A DNA stretch of 40,205 nt from an uncultured Clostridia bacterium (GTDB taxonomy: Bacteria; Bacillota; Clostridia; Christensenellales; Borkfalkiaceae): the NCBI GenBank assembly GCA_949283125.1, contig CASDRK010000007.1:1-40205 (forward strand), read 5' to 3'. The position numbers and the translations under genes are program-made. The notes below the pieces were generated by a model. That model had not been told where the DNA came from. It was given only the letters and a program-made list of their open reading frames with translations, and did no database searches. Within the stretch, counting starts at the first letter, position 1. Every line of letters starts with the position of its first letter. This document shows positions 23,347-30,595 of this stretch, piece after piece.

Positions 23347-23375
23347 ATTTTACCATATTATTTATGGTATATCAA
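23347..23375 (-). promoter_or_regulatory. ftsH promoter with a palindrome filling the spacer
   Basis: Minus strand: TTGATA (23375-23370), a 17-bp spacer and TAAAAT (23352-23347), with TGG before the -10. TACCATA-TTATT-TATGGTA (23351-23369), a perfect 7-bp-arm repeat, occupies the spacer and touches both hexamers, a typical repressor position. Confidence 0.6.
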
Positions 23376-23471
23376 GCGATTGAATTAAAAAATTATGCGT
23401 ATCACAAAAATTTTATTAATTTTTCACCGGTCTGAAACGCCCGGTCCGCCTTTTATTTTCTGCCCTTCAAA

Positions 23472-23487
23472 CGTTCCACGTGAAATA
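23472..23487. promoter_or_regulatory. parS-like site 3
   Basis: CGTTCCACGTGAAATA, 14 of 16 matches to TGTTNCACGTGAAACA, with an intact CACGTG core. Confidence 0.6.
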
Positions 23488-23557
23488 TAAATATGTTATT
23501 TTAATCAATTTTATGTTCAAAAATTCGATAGCGCAATACACAAAAATCGGCTATAAT

Positions 23558-23573
23558 GGTTTCACGGGAAACA
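23558..23573. promoter_or_regulatory. parS-like site 4
   Basis: GGTTTCACGGGAAACA, 14 of 16 matches, with the same G at position 10 as site 2. Confidence 0.6.
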
Positions 23574-23600
23574 TTCAACCAAATTTTTTGATATATTTAA

Positions 23601-23616
23601 TGTTTCACGTGAAACT
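23601..23616. promoter_or_regulatory. parS site 5, best match
   Basis: TGTTTCACGTGAAACT, 15 of 16, only the last base differing from consensus. It lies 75 bp from the first DnaA box. Confidence 0.85.
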
Positions 23617-23690
23617 GAAACGCTCAAAAACTGCCGTTGTCTGGCGGAGATGTCGACACAGCCGCCGAAATTGTTTATAAATATCCATAT

Positions 23691-23803
23691 TGTTGATAAC
23701 ATACACCTAAATTATCAACAATTTGCCTTTAAACTGTGCTTGTTGCCAGGGAATCAGGTAAAATTGTAGATAACATCGATTTAAATATAAAATATTATCA
23801 ACA
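23691..23803. other. oriC: probable replication origin (oriC): four DnaA boxes
   Basis: Four DnaA-box-like sites alternate in orientation within 113 bp: TTATCAACA reversed (23691-23699), TTATCAACA forward (23712-23720), TTATCTACA reversed (23765-23773) and TTATCAACA forward (23795-23803). An A/T-rich stretch (about 23775-23815) between and after boxes 3 and 4 could melt first. A further weak TGTTTATAA lies at 23672. Three parS sites adjoin on the left. Genes diverge from this point: ftsH, parA and parB run left; yyaC, dnaN, rpmH and yidC run right, co-directional with replication forks leaving here. No dnaA gene is nearby. Confidence 0.75.
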
Positions 23804-25240
23804 TTATATTCTGCCCGATTTATGGTCGATACGGCAATTTGTTTCACAGGCGCTCGCATTTTGCCGTACCCGCAGGCGTGCGCCGTATGAGCATGCGCCG
23901 CGGCCGCAGCAATTAAATGTCGGGTGAAGTTTTATTTCCGTTCAGACAAGGTAATTTTTTCGGAAGGAAATCAAATTTGCCTGCGCCACTTAAAACGGCA
24001 TTATTCTTCGGCAAATATTCTCTTCTTTTACCCCGATAGACCACTCGTCATGCAGGGCGCATAAAATGTGGCGCATAAAATAATGCTGTCACAGACTTTT
24101 GCGAACAGACGGCGCTGAAAGCAAAATTCAATTATCCTGCGTGAAAGCTTTCAATCAGGACAATATTGTCATGCCGACTCCGTTATTTGAATAGTAAAAC
24201 TGTGCAGCGCGGCGTTTGCCGCATCGATTGCAGCGCCAAATTTAGCTGCAAATATCATATCTTTGGCTGCGCTACTTGTTAAATCGGGCGGAATTGCAGT
24301 ATCCGGATTGAAAAACAGCCCAATAAGCTCGCCCCGAAAACAATTTTACGCCGTTTAAAAAAGTTATTATATACTATATTCCGGCCGCAAACAGCTCCAC
24401 ATTTTTTTCTTCTGCCGCAGGCGGGCAGGGCAAGCCGCGCTTTTAATTTTTTTGCCGCCAAACTTTTAGTTCGCCTGCACAGCTTGAACAAAGCCGTCCC
24501 AAATTAACCAATGGAGCGCATTACACACGCAAAGCACGGCTATTTTTATGCGTGCCGGCCTTTAAAATTGCCGGTATTTCAGCTTTTTATTGATTTTACA
24601 ATTTTACATTCGCAATTTATTAGCGCTCCATGAATGAATATGCCCGGAAATAGGGCGCACGTCACAGCTTTACGGCAAAGCCGCAATGCTTGCCTTCACC
24701 GCCCGTCGTCGCCGCAACGCCTGCCGGCTCCTGAAAATCCGGCATTTAAATTGATTTTTTGCACCGGCTCCGCGGCTAAATGCATGCCGCGCGGCTTATC
24801 GATCGCCGCAAAACGTGCGCCGCTCCCGTCTGAAAACGGCAATCGCCCCGTTTTCCGCGCCGGATCTCAAAATTATCTTGCTTGCCGCAAAATTGTATTT
24901 TGTGTGTATAAATGCTTTTGGACGAACAAATCCGGCCGCACAATTAAAAATGCCGTCAGATTGATATCTTTTTGTATTTCCCGCTCAATTTTATAAAAAA
25001 TTTAAATAATGCGCCTGTTTTTTGATATATTCTTTTAAAACACGACGTGAATATATAAAATTATACAGGAATACATTTTATTCCTTATTTTCCTTACTAT
25101 AATCTTGCGACTGTTTTCTTTATTTTGGAGCCTTTTAATAGTATATGCAATGCCAGATTTACTAATCTTGGTTTATCTCTGTTTATTGCTGTCAATAAAT
25201 ATGCGTAAACTTCTATTCTGTTTAAAGGCGAATCTACCAA
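23804..25240. other. 1.4-kb non-coding flank of the origin
   Basis: A/T-rich with short G/C islands. Open frames lack ribosome sites and plausible composition. A 121-bp segment at 24511-24631 is bounded by ATGGAGCGC and GCGCTCCAT. Otherwise I see only simple A/T runs. It may contain more of the unwinding region or the yyaC promoter. Confidence 0.45.
24511..24631. repeat. 121-bp segment bounded by 9-bp inverted repeats
   Basis: ATGGAGCGC (24511-24519) and GCGCTCCAT (24623-24631) face each other, with A/T-rich internal sequence and an internal GCCGG...CCGG stem. No target duplication is visible. This is weak evidence for a MITE-like element. Confidence 0.25.
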
Positions 25241-25801
25241 ATGACTTATTCATTCAATCTCTACAACGGCATGGCCGCCGACGGCTCGTATGCCGCGCTC
25301 AAAAAACTTCTCCCCGACTGCCGTCTCGCTCCCGTCGTCGTATGCATAGGCAGCGATTTGTCCGTCGGTGATTCTCTGGGCCCGCTGGTGGGCACGATGC
25401 TCAAGGACAGGCTGTCCCGCCGCAACATATTTGTCTACGGCACCCTCTCCAAACCCGTCACCGCGCACGAGATATCCTACGTAAACGGATTTATCGGCCG
25501 CTCTCATCCCGGCAGAAAGATAATCGCTGTGGACGCCGCCGTCGGCAGTCCGTGCGACGTCGGTCTTATAAAATTCAGCCCGGCGGGCGTAAAGCCCGGC
25601 AGCGGGGCGGACAAAAAGCTGGCAAAGGTGGGCGACGTTTCGATAATGGGCATAGTGGCCGAAAAGTCGCTTTTCAACTACGCTCTGTTTTCCGCAACCA
25701 GACTCAATATGGTTTACCGCATGGCAAACATAATATGCGACGGTCTGACGGATTTTTACACCGACCTGCTGTCGCAGCCTTTTTTTTCCTCCGGCATATA
25801 A
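25241..25801 (+). CDS. yyaC: YyaC family spore protease-like protein (DUF1256)
   Basis: 186 residues. The core matches YyaC: APVVVCIGSDLSVGDSLGPLVGTML, then VYGTLSKPVTAHEI, HPGRKIIAVDAAVG, and VGDVSIMGIVAE near the end. The fold resembles the GPR/hydrogenase-maturation protease family, and members are sporulation-associated; the substrate is not established. In Bacillus subtilis yyaC also lies near the origin beside spo0J (parB), so the neighbourhood is conserved. The start at 25241 has only a weak AAAGGCGA upstream; the next ATG (codon 11) is possible but would trim the domain. No clear sigma-F or sigma-G promoter was found. Confidence 0.88.
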   Translation: MTYSFNLYNGMAADGSYAALKKLLPDCRLAPVVVCIGSDLSVGDSLGPLVGTMLKDRLSRRNIFVYGTLSKPVTAHEISYVNGFIGRSHPGRKIIAVDAAVGSPCDVGLIKFSPAGVKPGSGADKKLAKVGDVSIMGIVAEKSLFNYALFSATRLNMVYRMANIICDGLTDFYTDLLSQPFFSSGI

Positions 25802-26505
25802 TTTTTTGTCGCATGCGGGAGATACCCCTCGTTCAAAACGGAATTTAACTCTTTTTCCCGCCGCGCCCGCCGCGAGTCTTCCTTAAACATCGAAAGGAGG
25901 TGGTATTATAATTCAATTTCAAACTCTTTATACTTCAATTTTTTTGGCTCCGCCAATGCTATCCCCGCGCGGACTGCCTTTGTCCGCGCTTAAACCAAAA
26001 CCTAATATTAATTTTGTGCGCTCAAAAATGCCGCGGTATGCAATTTTATCTGCGAAAGTCTGTTTTAATTTCGAAAATCAATGCTTTTATGTCAAAAAAA
26101 TATGCAATTCAGCGCAAAACGCATGCAAAGTTCAGTCAATCTGCTATTGCGGCTACATCAAAAATCCTTTAATTTGCGGCAAAACCTCCATCAGATATTG
26201 CTATCAGGCGCGGAAATAAGCAACATAACCGTGCTTAAACTTAAAGCATATATATCGGTCGAAGATAACATATATCCGCAAACAAGTCCGGCGCAATTGC
26301 TTGCCAGTTTTTCAAAAAATTCAGGCACGGCTCCGTCAAAGTACTTATTTACGCTTATGTTTCATTCAGTTTTCCGCCGCTTTAGTTTTAACGCGACGGC
26401 AATTATAAATACGGCAAAGGGCGAATAGGATCAAACAAATGGCCGGAAGCTCTGTTTAAAGAGACGGGCTCGGCATTTGCAAACGCCCCTGCGGGCAAAA
26501 CGTAA

Positions 26506-26610
26506 ATTTTTTATATTGCCGTACAATCGCAAAAGCCGTTTTCTCCCGCATGGCAGGTGCTTGACAGAGCGCCATTATCACAATATAAGCGCTTTTGTTC
26601 ATAAAACAGG
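26506..26610. repeat. dispersed non-coding repeat, copy B
   Basis: Second copy of the repeat at 16931-17040, same orientation. The best shared block is GCATGGCAGGTG followed by TTG(A/T)CA(A/G)AGC and, 20 bases later, AG(C/T)GCTTTT. The stem position that is A-T in copy A is G-C here, as expected if the hairpin is maintained. Confidence 0.5.
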
Positions 26611-26706
26611 CAAGTCCGGCGCAATAACCAAATCATTTTCAAACATTCAGTCTGCTAAATAAATACAGGGGAAATAAAATTTTCTCCTACATTTTTTTAT
26701 TGTCAC

Positions 26707-26735
26707 AAAAAAACGGAGCGGGAAAACTCACTCCG
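26707..26735 (-). terminator. terminator for the rsmG-SLOG operon
   Basis: Read on the minus strand: stem CGGAG...CTCCG followed by seven Ts. It lies about 280 bp beyond the stop of the leftward gene. On the plus strand it also ends in a T-run, so it may act both ways. Confidence 0.5.
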
Positions 26736-27016
26736 AAAATTTTTAAATTATTTTAAATAAATTTTTTCCGCATATCGGGGCAAAATCAGCAATGCCGTAT
26801 TAATTAACTTGATTTTTTGTCCGCACACGCGGTTTTTTTCAACATAACGGCAGTGTTTAGTCCCTCTTTATCCGGCATGTGAGAAGGAAATATCCGCCAT
26901 TTTTCATCGTGCCCGCCGGCCGGAAGAACGGCCGAAGGATAAACCGCCGCCCGTTCATGTTATTGCACAAGCGGAACGGCGGCAAATTTTTAATATTCAA
27001 TTATTTACACTGTTTT

Positions 27017-27463
27017 TCAGATTATTATCAGCTGTTTGCCTGTCTTCTTCGCATAATCGACGGTGTATTTAGTTCCGCCCTTGCCCCCGTGAAAGTGCGC
27101 CAGCACCGCGTCGGCGTTGTCCACCATATATCTGTTGCGCGCATACATGCAGCCGGGATAGTATTGCGGGGCAAGCACCCTCACGTCGTCGCACCTTTCT
27201 AAAATATATTCATACTTTTGCCTGTCCTCGGCGCGCATGGTGTCTATCTGCCCACCGAAGGGAATACAGGCCACCAATCTGACGTTATATTTACTTTTCA
27301 GCTGTATTACCTTTAACGCGGCAAACTGGTCGAACCCCCTTGCCATGCCGTCGAAAAACGTATCCGCACCCCTGTTTTTTATCAGTTCTTCAAGATATCT
27401 TTCAAACAGCAAAAAATCAAAATCTTCGCGCATGTCCCTGTGTCCCGTAAAGGCGCATTTCAT
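27017..27463 (-). CDS. SLOG family protein (YpsA/DUF1273-like)
   Basis: 148 residues from the ATG at 27463, with CGGAGA upstream; the earlier in-frame start lacks one. It begins KCAFTGHRDM and has a Rossmann-like nucleotide-binding layout: FFDGMARGFDQFAALKVIQLK, VRLVACIPFGGQ and the late MVDNADAVLAHFHGGKGGTKYTVDYAK block, which is typical of SLOG proteins (DprA/YpsA/LOG superfamily). SLOG members bind nucleotide-derived ligands. In Bacillus YpsA affects cell division, but that does not prove a role here. It follows rsmG by 46 bp on the same strand. Confidence 0.85.
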   Translation of the reverse strand: MKCAFTGHRDMREDFDFLLFERYLEELIKNRGADTFFDGMARGFDQFAALKVIQLKSKYNVRLVACIPFGGQIDTMRAEDRQKYEYILERCDDVRVLAPQYYPGCMYARNRYMVDNADAVLAHFHGGKGGTKYTVDYAKKTGKQLIII

Positions 27464-27509
27464 TGTTTGATCTCCGTTCAATGCCGCATATATGGCGTTC
27501 AATGTATGT

Positions 27510-28187
27510 TTAAAGCGGTCTTTTGCGCTCCAGCCCGCGCCCGCGCGGATACCTTTGCGGAGTTGACTTTATCTTTCTTATCAGCACAAGCGAACGCTTT
27601 TCTCCGTTTATTTCAAATTTTTCCACATGTTCTGTGTATCCGCCCAGCACGCTTATGGCGTTGGCGCTCTCTTTCAGCTCCTCTCCGCATTCCCCTTTGT
27701 ATGCTACAAACAGCCCGCCCGTCTTGACGAACGGCAGACAGTATTCGCACAGCGTGTTCAGTCTGGCAACCGCCCGCGCGACGGCGGCGTCGAAATGCTC
27801 CCTCATCTCCTGCCTTCGCGCGCCTTCCTCCGCCCTGACGTTCATAACTTTCACGTCCGGAAATGCAAAGTTATCCACAACCTCCTGCAAATAACCGCAC
27901 TTTTTGCCCGTGCTCTCTATCAGCGTGAACTTCAGATCGGGCCTTATTATCTTCAGAGGGATCGAAGGAAATCCCCCGCCCGAACCTATCTCGCAAACTT
28001 CAGCACCCTCCGGCAGATGCTTTTCACCTACAACGCTGTCCAAAAAATGTTTTAAAAATACCTCTTCTCTCTGCGTGATGGAGGTAAGATTGTACATTTT
28101 ATTGTGCGAAACAAGCATTTCAAACAATTTTTCAAACTCTGCCTCATGCTCGCCGCATATTAAATTTTTATAATATCCGATATCCAT
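27510..28187 (-). CDS. rsmG: 16S rRNA (guanine527-N7)-methyltransferase RsmG
   Basis: 225 residues. It methylates G527 of 16S rRNA using S-adenosylmethionine. Visible blocks are NLTSITQREEVFLKHFLDSV (the family hallmark), the SAM-binding EIGSGGGFPSIPLKI, LIESTGKKCGYLQEV and ARAVARLNTLCEYCLPFVK. The C-terminus has a short basic tail (RYPRGRGLERKRPL). Loss of the homologue elsewhere gives low-level streptomycin resistance. rsmG lies near the origin in many Firmicutes but is here on the minus strand, divergent from dnaN. A perfect DnaA-box word (27871-27879) falls in its coding sequence and is probably incidental. Confidence 0.95.
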   Translation of the reverse strand: MDIGYYKNLICGEHEAEFEKLFEMLVSHNKMYNLTSITQREEVFLKHFLDSVVGEKHLPEGAEVCEIGSGGGFPSIPLKIIRPDLKFTLIESTGKKCGYLQEVVDNFAFPDVKVMNVRAEEGARRQEMREHFDAAVARAVARLNTLCEYCLPFVKTGGLFVAYKGECGEELKESANAISVLGGYTEHVEKFEINGEKRSLVLIRKIKSTPQRYPRGRGLERKRPL

Positions 28188-28196
28188 ACCTCACAC

Positions 28197-28225
28197 ATTA
28201 TACCACAAGCGCGCATATCTTTCAA
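28197..28225 (-). promoter_or_regulatory. rsmG promoter giving a near-leaderless mRNA
   Basis: Minus strand: TTGAAA (28225-28220), a 17-bp spacer and TATAAT (28202-28197), with TGG extended -10. The predicted +1 is at about 28190, three bases before the ATG at 28187. Confidence 0.75.
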
Positions 28226-28422
28226 TCTTTAAACGCATGTATATAAAATTATAAACAGCTCTTATTTTTTCTGTCGTTTTGTTTAATTCTTTCGTCTCTT
28301 TTTCCCGGTCTCCCGGATTTCAGATTTTTTTTATTTCAGTCTTTACACTTTTGCACAAACCGTGCACAATCTTTTAAACATCTTTTTCAATCTTTTTGAA
28401 CAGCACCCCACCCCTTATTTTG

Positions 28423-28451
28423 TTGCATTTTCAATACTTTTTTGCTATTAT
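28423..28451 (+). promoter_or_regulatory. dnaN promoter
   Basis: TTGCAT (28423-28428), a 17-bp spacer and TATTAT (28446-28451) with TGC extended -10. The leader of about 140 nt contains a DnaA box. Confidence 0.7.
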
Positions 28452-28490
28452 ATCGGTGCAACGTATGCTTTGCGGAGCGAGTCTGCCGGC

Positions 28491-28499
28491 TTATCCACA
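28491..28499 (+). promoter_or_regulatory. perfect DnaA box in the dnaN leader
   Basis: TTATCCACA, an exact consensus, 40 bp downstream of the dnaN -10. DnaA bound here could repress dnaN, as it does at its own promoter in organisms where dnaA precedes dnaN. Confidence 0.7.
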
Positions 28500-28597
28500 T
28501 TTGAACGGCATACTATTATTACTCATACTAAATAAATTCAAATAAATAAAATAATCATCGGCGGCGGAACAGCGGGCCGACAAAAAAGGGGAATCAA

Positions 28598-29707
28598 ATG
28601 AAACTTGTGTGCGAAGGAATAAATCTCAGCGAAGCCGTTTTGAAGGTTGTAAAGGCCTGCGCCGGCAAAACCACGGTGCCGGTAATGGAATGCATCAAGC
28701 TTTCCGCGAAAAACGACAGTCTCACTCTCACCGCCACCGACGGAGAAATTTCCATACAGAAGAAGATAAAGGCCGAAATTTACGAGGAGGGAGACATATG
28801 CGTCCCCGGCAGATATTTCGCGGACTTTATAAAAAAGCTCGAAGGCGAGCAGATAACGCTTTCGGTTGAAAATTCCATGATGGAGCTCACCTATGCAGAC
28901 AGCCAGACCGCCATGCAGGTGCTCCCGGCCGACGACTTCCCCAAGGTGGACGTGGACATAGACGAAAACAGCATAGTTATCGCCACCGACGAACTCAAAA
29001 GGCTCATCAACTCCACGTCGTTCTGCTGCGCTACCGACGATTCCAGACCCATTTTAAAGGGCTGCCAGATAGTTGTTTCGGGCGAGGAGATATGCGTGAC
29101 CGCCCTCGACGGTTTCCGCCTTGCCACGTCCCACGGCAAAGTTATATCCTCCAGCGTGCAAAGCATGGAAATAATCTGCCCCGCGAGGACGTTGAACGAA
29201 ATAGAAAAAATGCTTCCATCCGGCGAGGGGAACACCGAACTCAAAGTGCAGCGCGGGCTCATTTTGGTGTGCGTGGATGACACAGTCCTCACCTCGCGCC
29301 TTTACAACGGAGACTTCATAAAAAAGGACAACATCATTCCCAAGTCTTTCCAGACGGTGGTGGAAGTGGACAGAAATCTTTTAAAAGCTTCCATCGAGCG
29401 CGCCGCCATACTCGTCCGCAACGACAAGAACAGCCTGATAATCTTCGATATCACTTCCGACAGGATAGAGATATCGTCCAATTCCGAAATAGGCAACGTG
29501 CAGGAGCCCGTAAAGGCTTCGGCGGAGGGCAAGGATTTAAAGATCGCCATGAACTCCAAGTTCATAATAGACGCGGTCAACGCCCTCGACGAGGATATCA
29601 TAACTCTGTCCTTCAACAACAACGTTCAGCCGTTCATCTGCCTGAACAAGGAGAAAAAAGACAGTCTGTATTTAATTTTACCCGTCAGGACAAGCAATAT
29701 TGCTTGA
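28598..29707 (+). CDS. dnaN: DNA polymerase III sliding clamp, beta subunit
   Basis: 369 residues, standard length; ribosome site AAAAAGGGG before the ATG. The three clamp domains are visible: N-terminal MKLVCEGINLSEAVLKVVKACAG, ILKGCQIVVSGEEICVTALDGFRLA at the middle domain, and the C-terminal LILPVRTSNIA that forms the partner-binding pocket. It encircles DNA and tethers polymerase and repair proteins. Transcribed from its own promoter, with no dnaA upstream. The next promoter starts within its stop codon. Confidence 0.98.
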   Translation: MKLVCEGINLSEAVLKVVKACAGKTTVPVMECIKLSAKNDSLTLTATDGEISIQKKIKAEIYEEGDICVPGRYFADFIKKLEGEQITLSVENSMMELTYADSQTAMQVLPADDFPKVDVDIDENSIVIATDELKRLINSTSFCCATDDSRPILKGCQIVVSGEEICVTALDGFRLATSHGKVISSSVQSMEIICPARTLNEIEKMLPSGEGNTELKVQRGLILVCVDDTVLTSRLYNGDFIKKDNIIPKSFQTVVEVDRNLLKASIERAAILVRNDKNSLIIFDITSDRIEISSNSEIGNVQEPVKASAEGKDLKIAMNSKFIIDAVNALDEDIITLSFNNNVQPFICLNKEKKDSLYLILPVRTSNIA

Positions 29708-29732
29708 CACAGCGCAATTAAAAAAATATAAT
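29704..29732 (+). promoter_or_regulatory. rpmH operon promoter
   Basis: Perfect consensus TTGACA (29704-29709), 17 bp, TATAAT (29727-29732). Its -35 overlaps the dnaN stop codon. Strongest promoter in the window, as expected for a ribosomal protein gene. Confidence 0.92.
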
Positions 29733-29819
29733 GATAGAGTGTAAATTCCGCCTTTATAATATAGTGAGGGCGGATTACGCGTTTGAAAGAGACAAAATTT
29801 TTATACGGAGATAAATAAA

Positions 29820-29954
29820 ATGAAAAGAACTTATCAACCCAAAAAGAGACAGAGGAGCAAAGTACACGGCTTCAGAAAGAGAATGGCCACCACCGCGGGA
29901 AGAAAGGTGCTCAAAAGGCGCAGAAACAAGGGCCGCAAGAGGATAAGCGCATAA
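29820..29954 (+). CDS. rpmH: 50S ribosomal protein L34
   Basis: 44 residues, too short for usual ORF cut-offs. The sequence is [18 protein letters not shown], then [20 protein letters not shown], matching L34 throughout. The ribosome site ACGGAG lies about 10 nt before the ATG. First gene of the rpmH-rnpA-yidD-yidC-khpB unit. Confidence 0.98.
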   Translation: MKRTYQPKKRQRSKVHGFRKRMATTAGRKVLKRRRNKGRKRISA

Positions 29955-29970
29955 AAACCGCAGCGGGAGT

Positions 29971-30300
29971 ATGCGCTATTTAAGGCTTAAAAAGAACGGG
30001 GATTTCCGCAGGCTGTTCAAAACCGGCAGGCGGGTGTACACCCCGCGCCTTACGATAATATATTGCCCTTCGCGCGAACACACGATGGGCATAGCCCTTT
30101 CCAAAAAGCACGGCAAGGCCGTGCGGCGCAACAGAATAAAAAGGGTCGTCCGCGCGGCTTACGGCGACAGTTTAAACCTTCTTTCATCCGCCTGCAGCAT
30201 GGTTATAATGCCCAAGGCGGGCGAGGAGGCCGATTACGGCAGGATAAAGCAAGATATCGAGTCCTGCTTCAAGAGGATAAATTCGGCATGTCGCAAATAG
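29971..30300 (+). CDS. rnpA: ribonuclease P protein component
   Basis: 109 residues. It is the protein subunit of RNase P, which matures the 5' ends of tRNAs. It starts LRLKKNGDFRRLFKTGRRV and carries the RNR signature KKHGKAVRRNRIKRVVRAAY. It lies 16 bp after rpmH and its 3' end overlaps yidD by 13 bases. Confidence 0.96.
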   Translation: MRYLRLKKNGDFRRLFKTGRRVYTPRLTIIYCPSREHTMGIALSKKHGKAVRRNRIKRVVRAAYGDSLNLLSSACSMVIMPKAGEEADYGRIKQDIESCFKRINSACRK

Positions 30301-30575
30301 CGCGCGTTGCAAAATTTCTGCGCAAAAAGGTATTCAGACCCTATATAAAGATGGCGCTTTCGCGGCTGATAATTTTGTATCAGCGCACTCTCTCCCGTCA
30401 CACCTGCCTGTACGAACCCACGTGTTCGGAATACATGCTGCGCTGTCTGAATAATTGGGGAGTGATAGCGGGCGTGCTTTTGGGGCTGTGGCGCATACTG
30501 CGCTGCAATCCCTTCTCCAAAGGTGGATACGATCCCGCGCCGGAAAATTATTTCAAAGTGAGATGGGTATATTGA
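30288..30575 (+). CDS. yidD: membrane protein insertion efficiency factor YidD
   Basis: 95 residues from the ATG at 30288, overlapping rnpA. It shows the YidD pattern IILYQRTLSRHTCLYEPTCS, then YMLRCLNNWGVIAGVLLGLWRILRC, and NPFSKGGYDPAP, with three conserved cysteines. The first 20 residues are an N-terminal extension; an internal Met (codon 22) gives the common length. It assists YidC-dependent insertion of membrane proteins. yidC follows by 20 bp. Confidence 0.94.
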   Translation: MSQIARVAKFLRKKVFRPYIKMALSRLIILYQRTLSRHTCLYEPTCSEYMLRCLNNWGVIAGVLLGLWRILRCNPFSKGGYDPAPENYFKVRWVY

Positions 30576-30595
30576 ATGCCCTCGGTAAAAGTTAA

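Larger units (their letters stand above)
25802..27016. other. 1.2-kb non-coding region
   Basis: It contains an orphan perfect Shine-Dalgarno-like GAAAGGAGGTGG (25892-25903) with no ATG, GTG or TTG at proper spacing, the second copy of a dispersed repeat (26506-26610), and a terminator for the leftward gene (26707-26735). Open frames present have unlikely composition and no ribosome sites. Confidence 0.45.

Noticed and set aside
24634-24996. 120-codon frame next to oriC
   Set aside because: No ribosome site, Cys/Arg/Pro-rich, no similarity to any family I know.
25944-26219. 91-codon frame starting with TTG
   Set aside because: No ribosome site for TTG; Cys/Lys/Ile-rich translation of A/T-rich spacer. 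Only the orphan Shine-Dalgarno upstream is noted.
27871-27879. Perfect DnaA-box word inside rsmG
   Set aside because: Isolated within a coding sequence; explained by the codons of EVVDN, so not counted as part of the origin.
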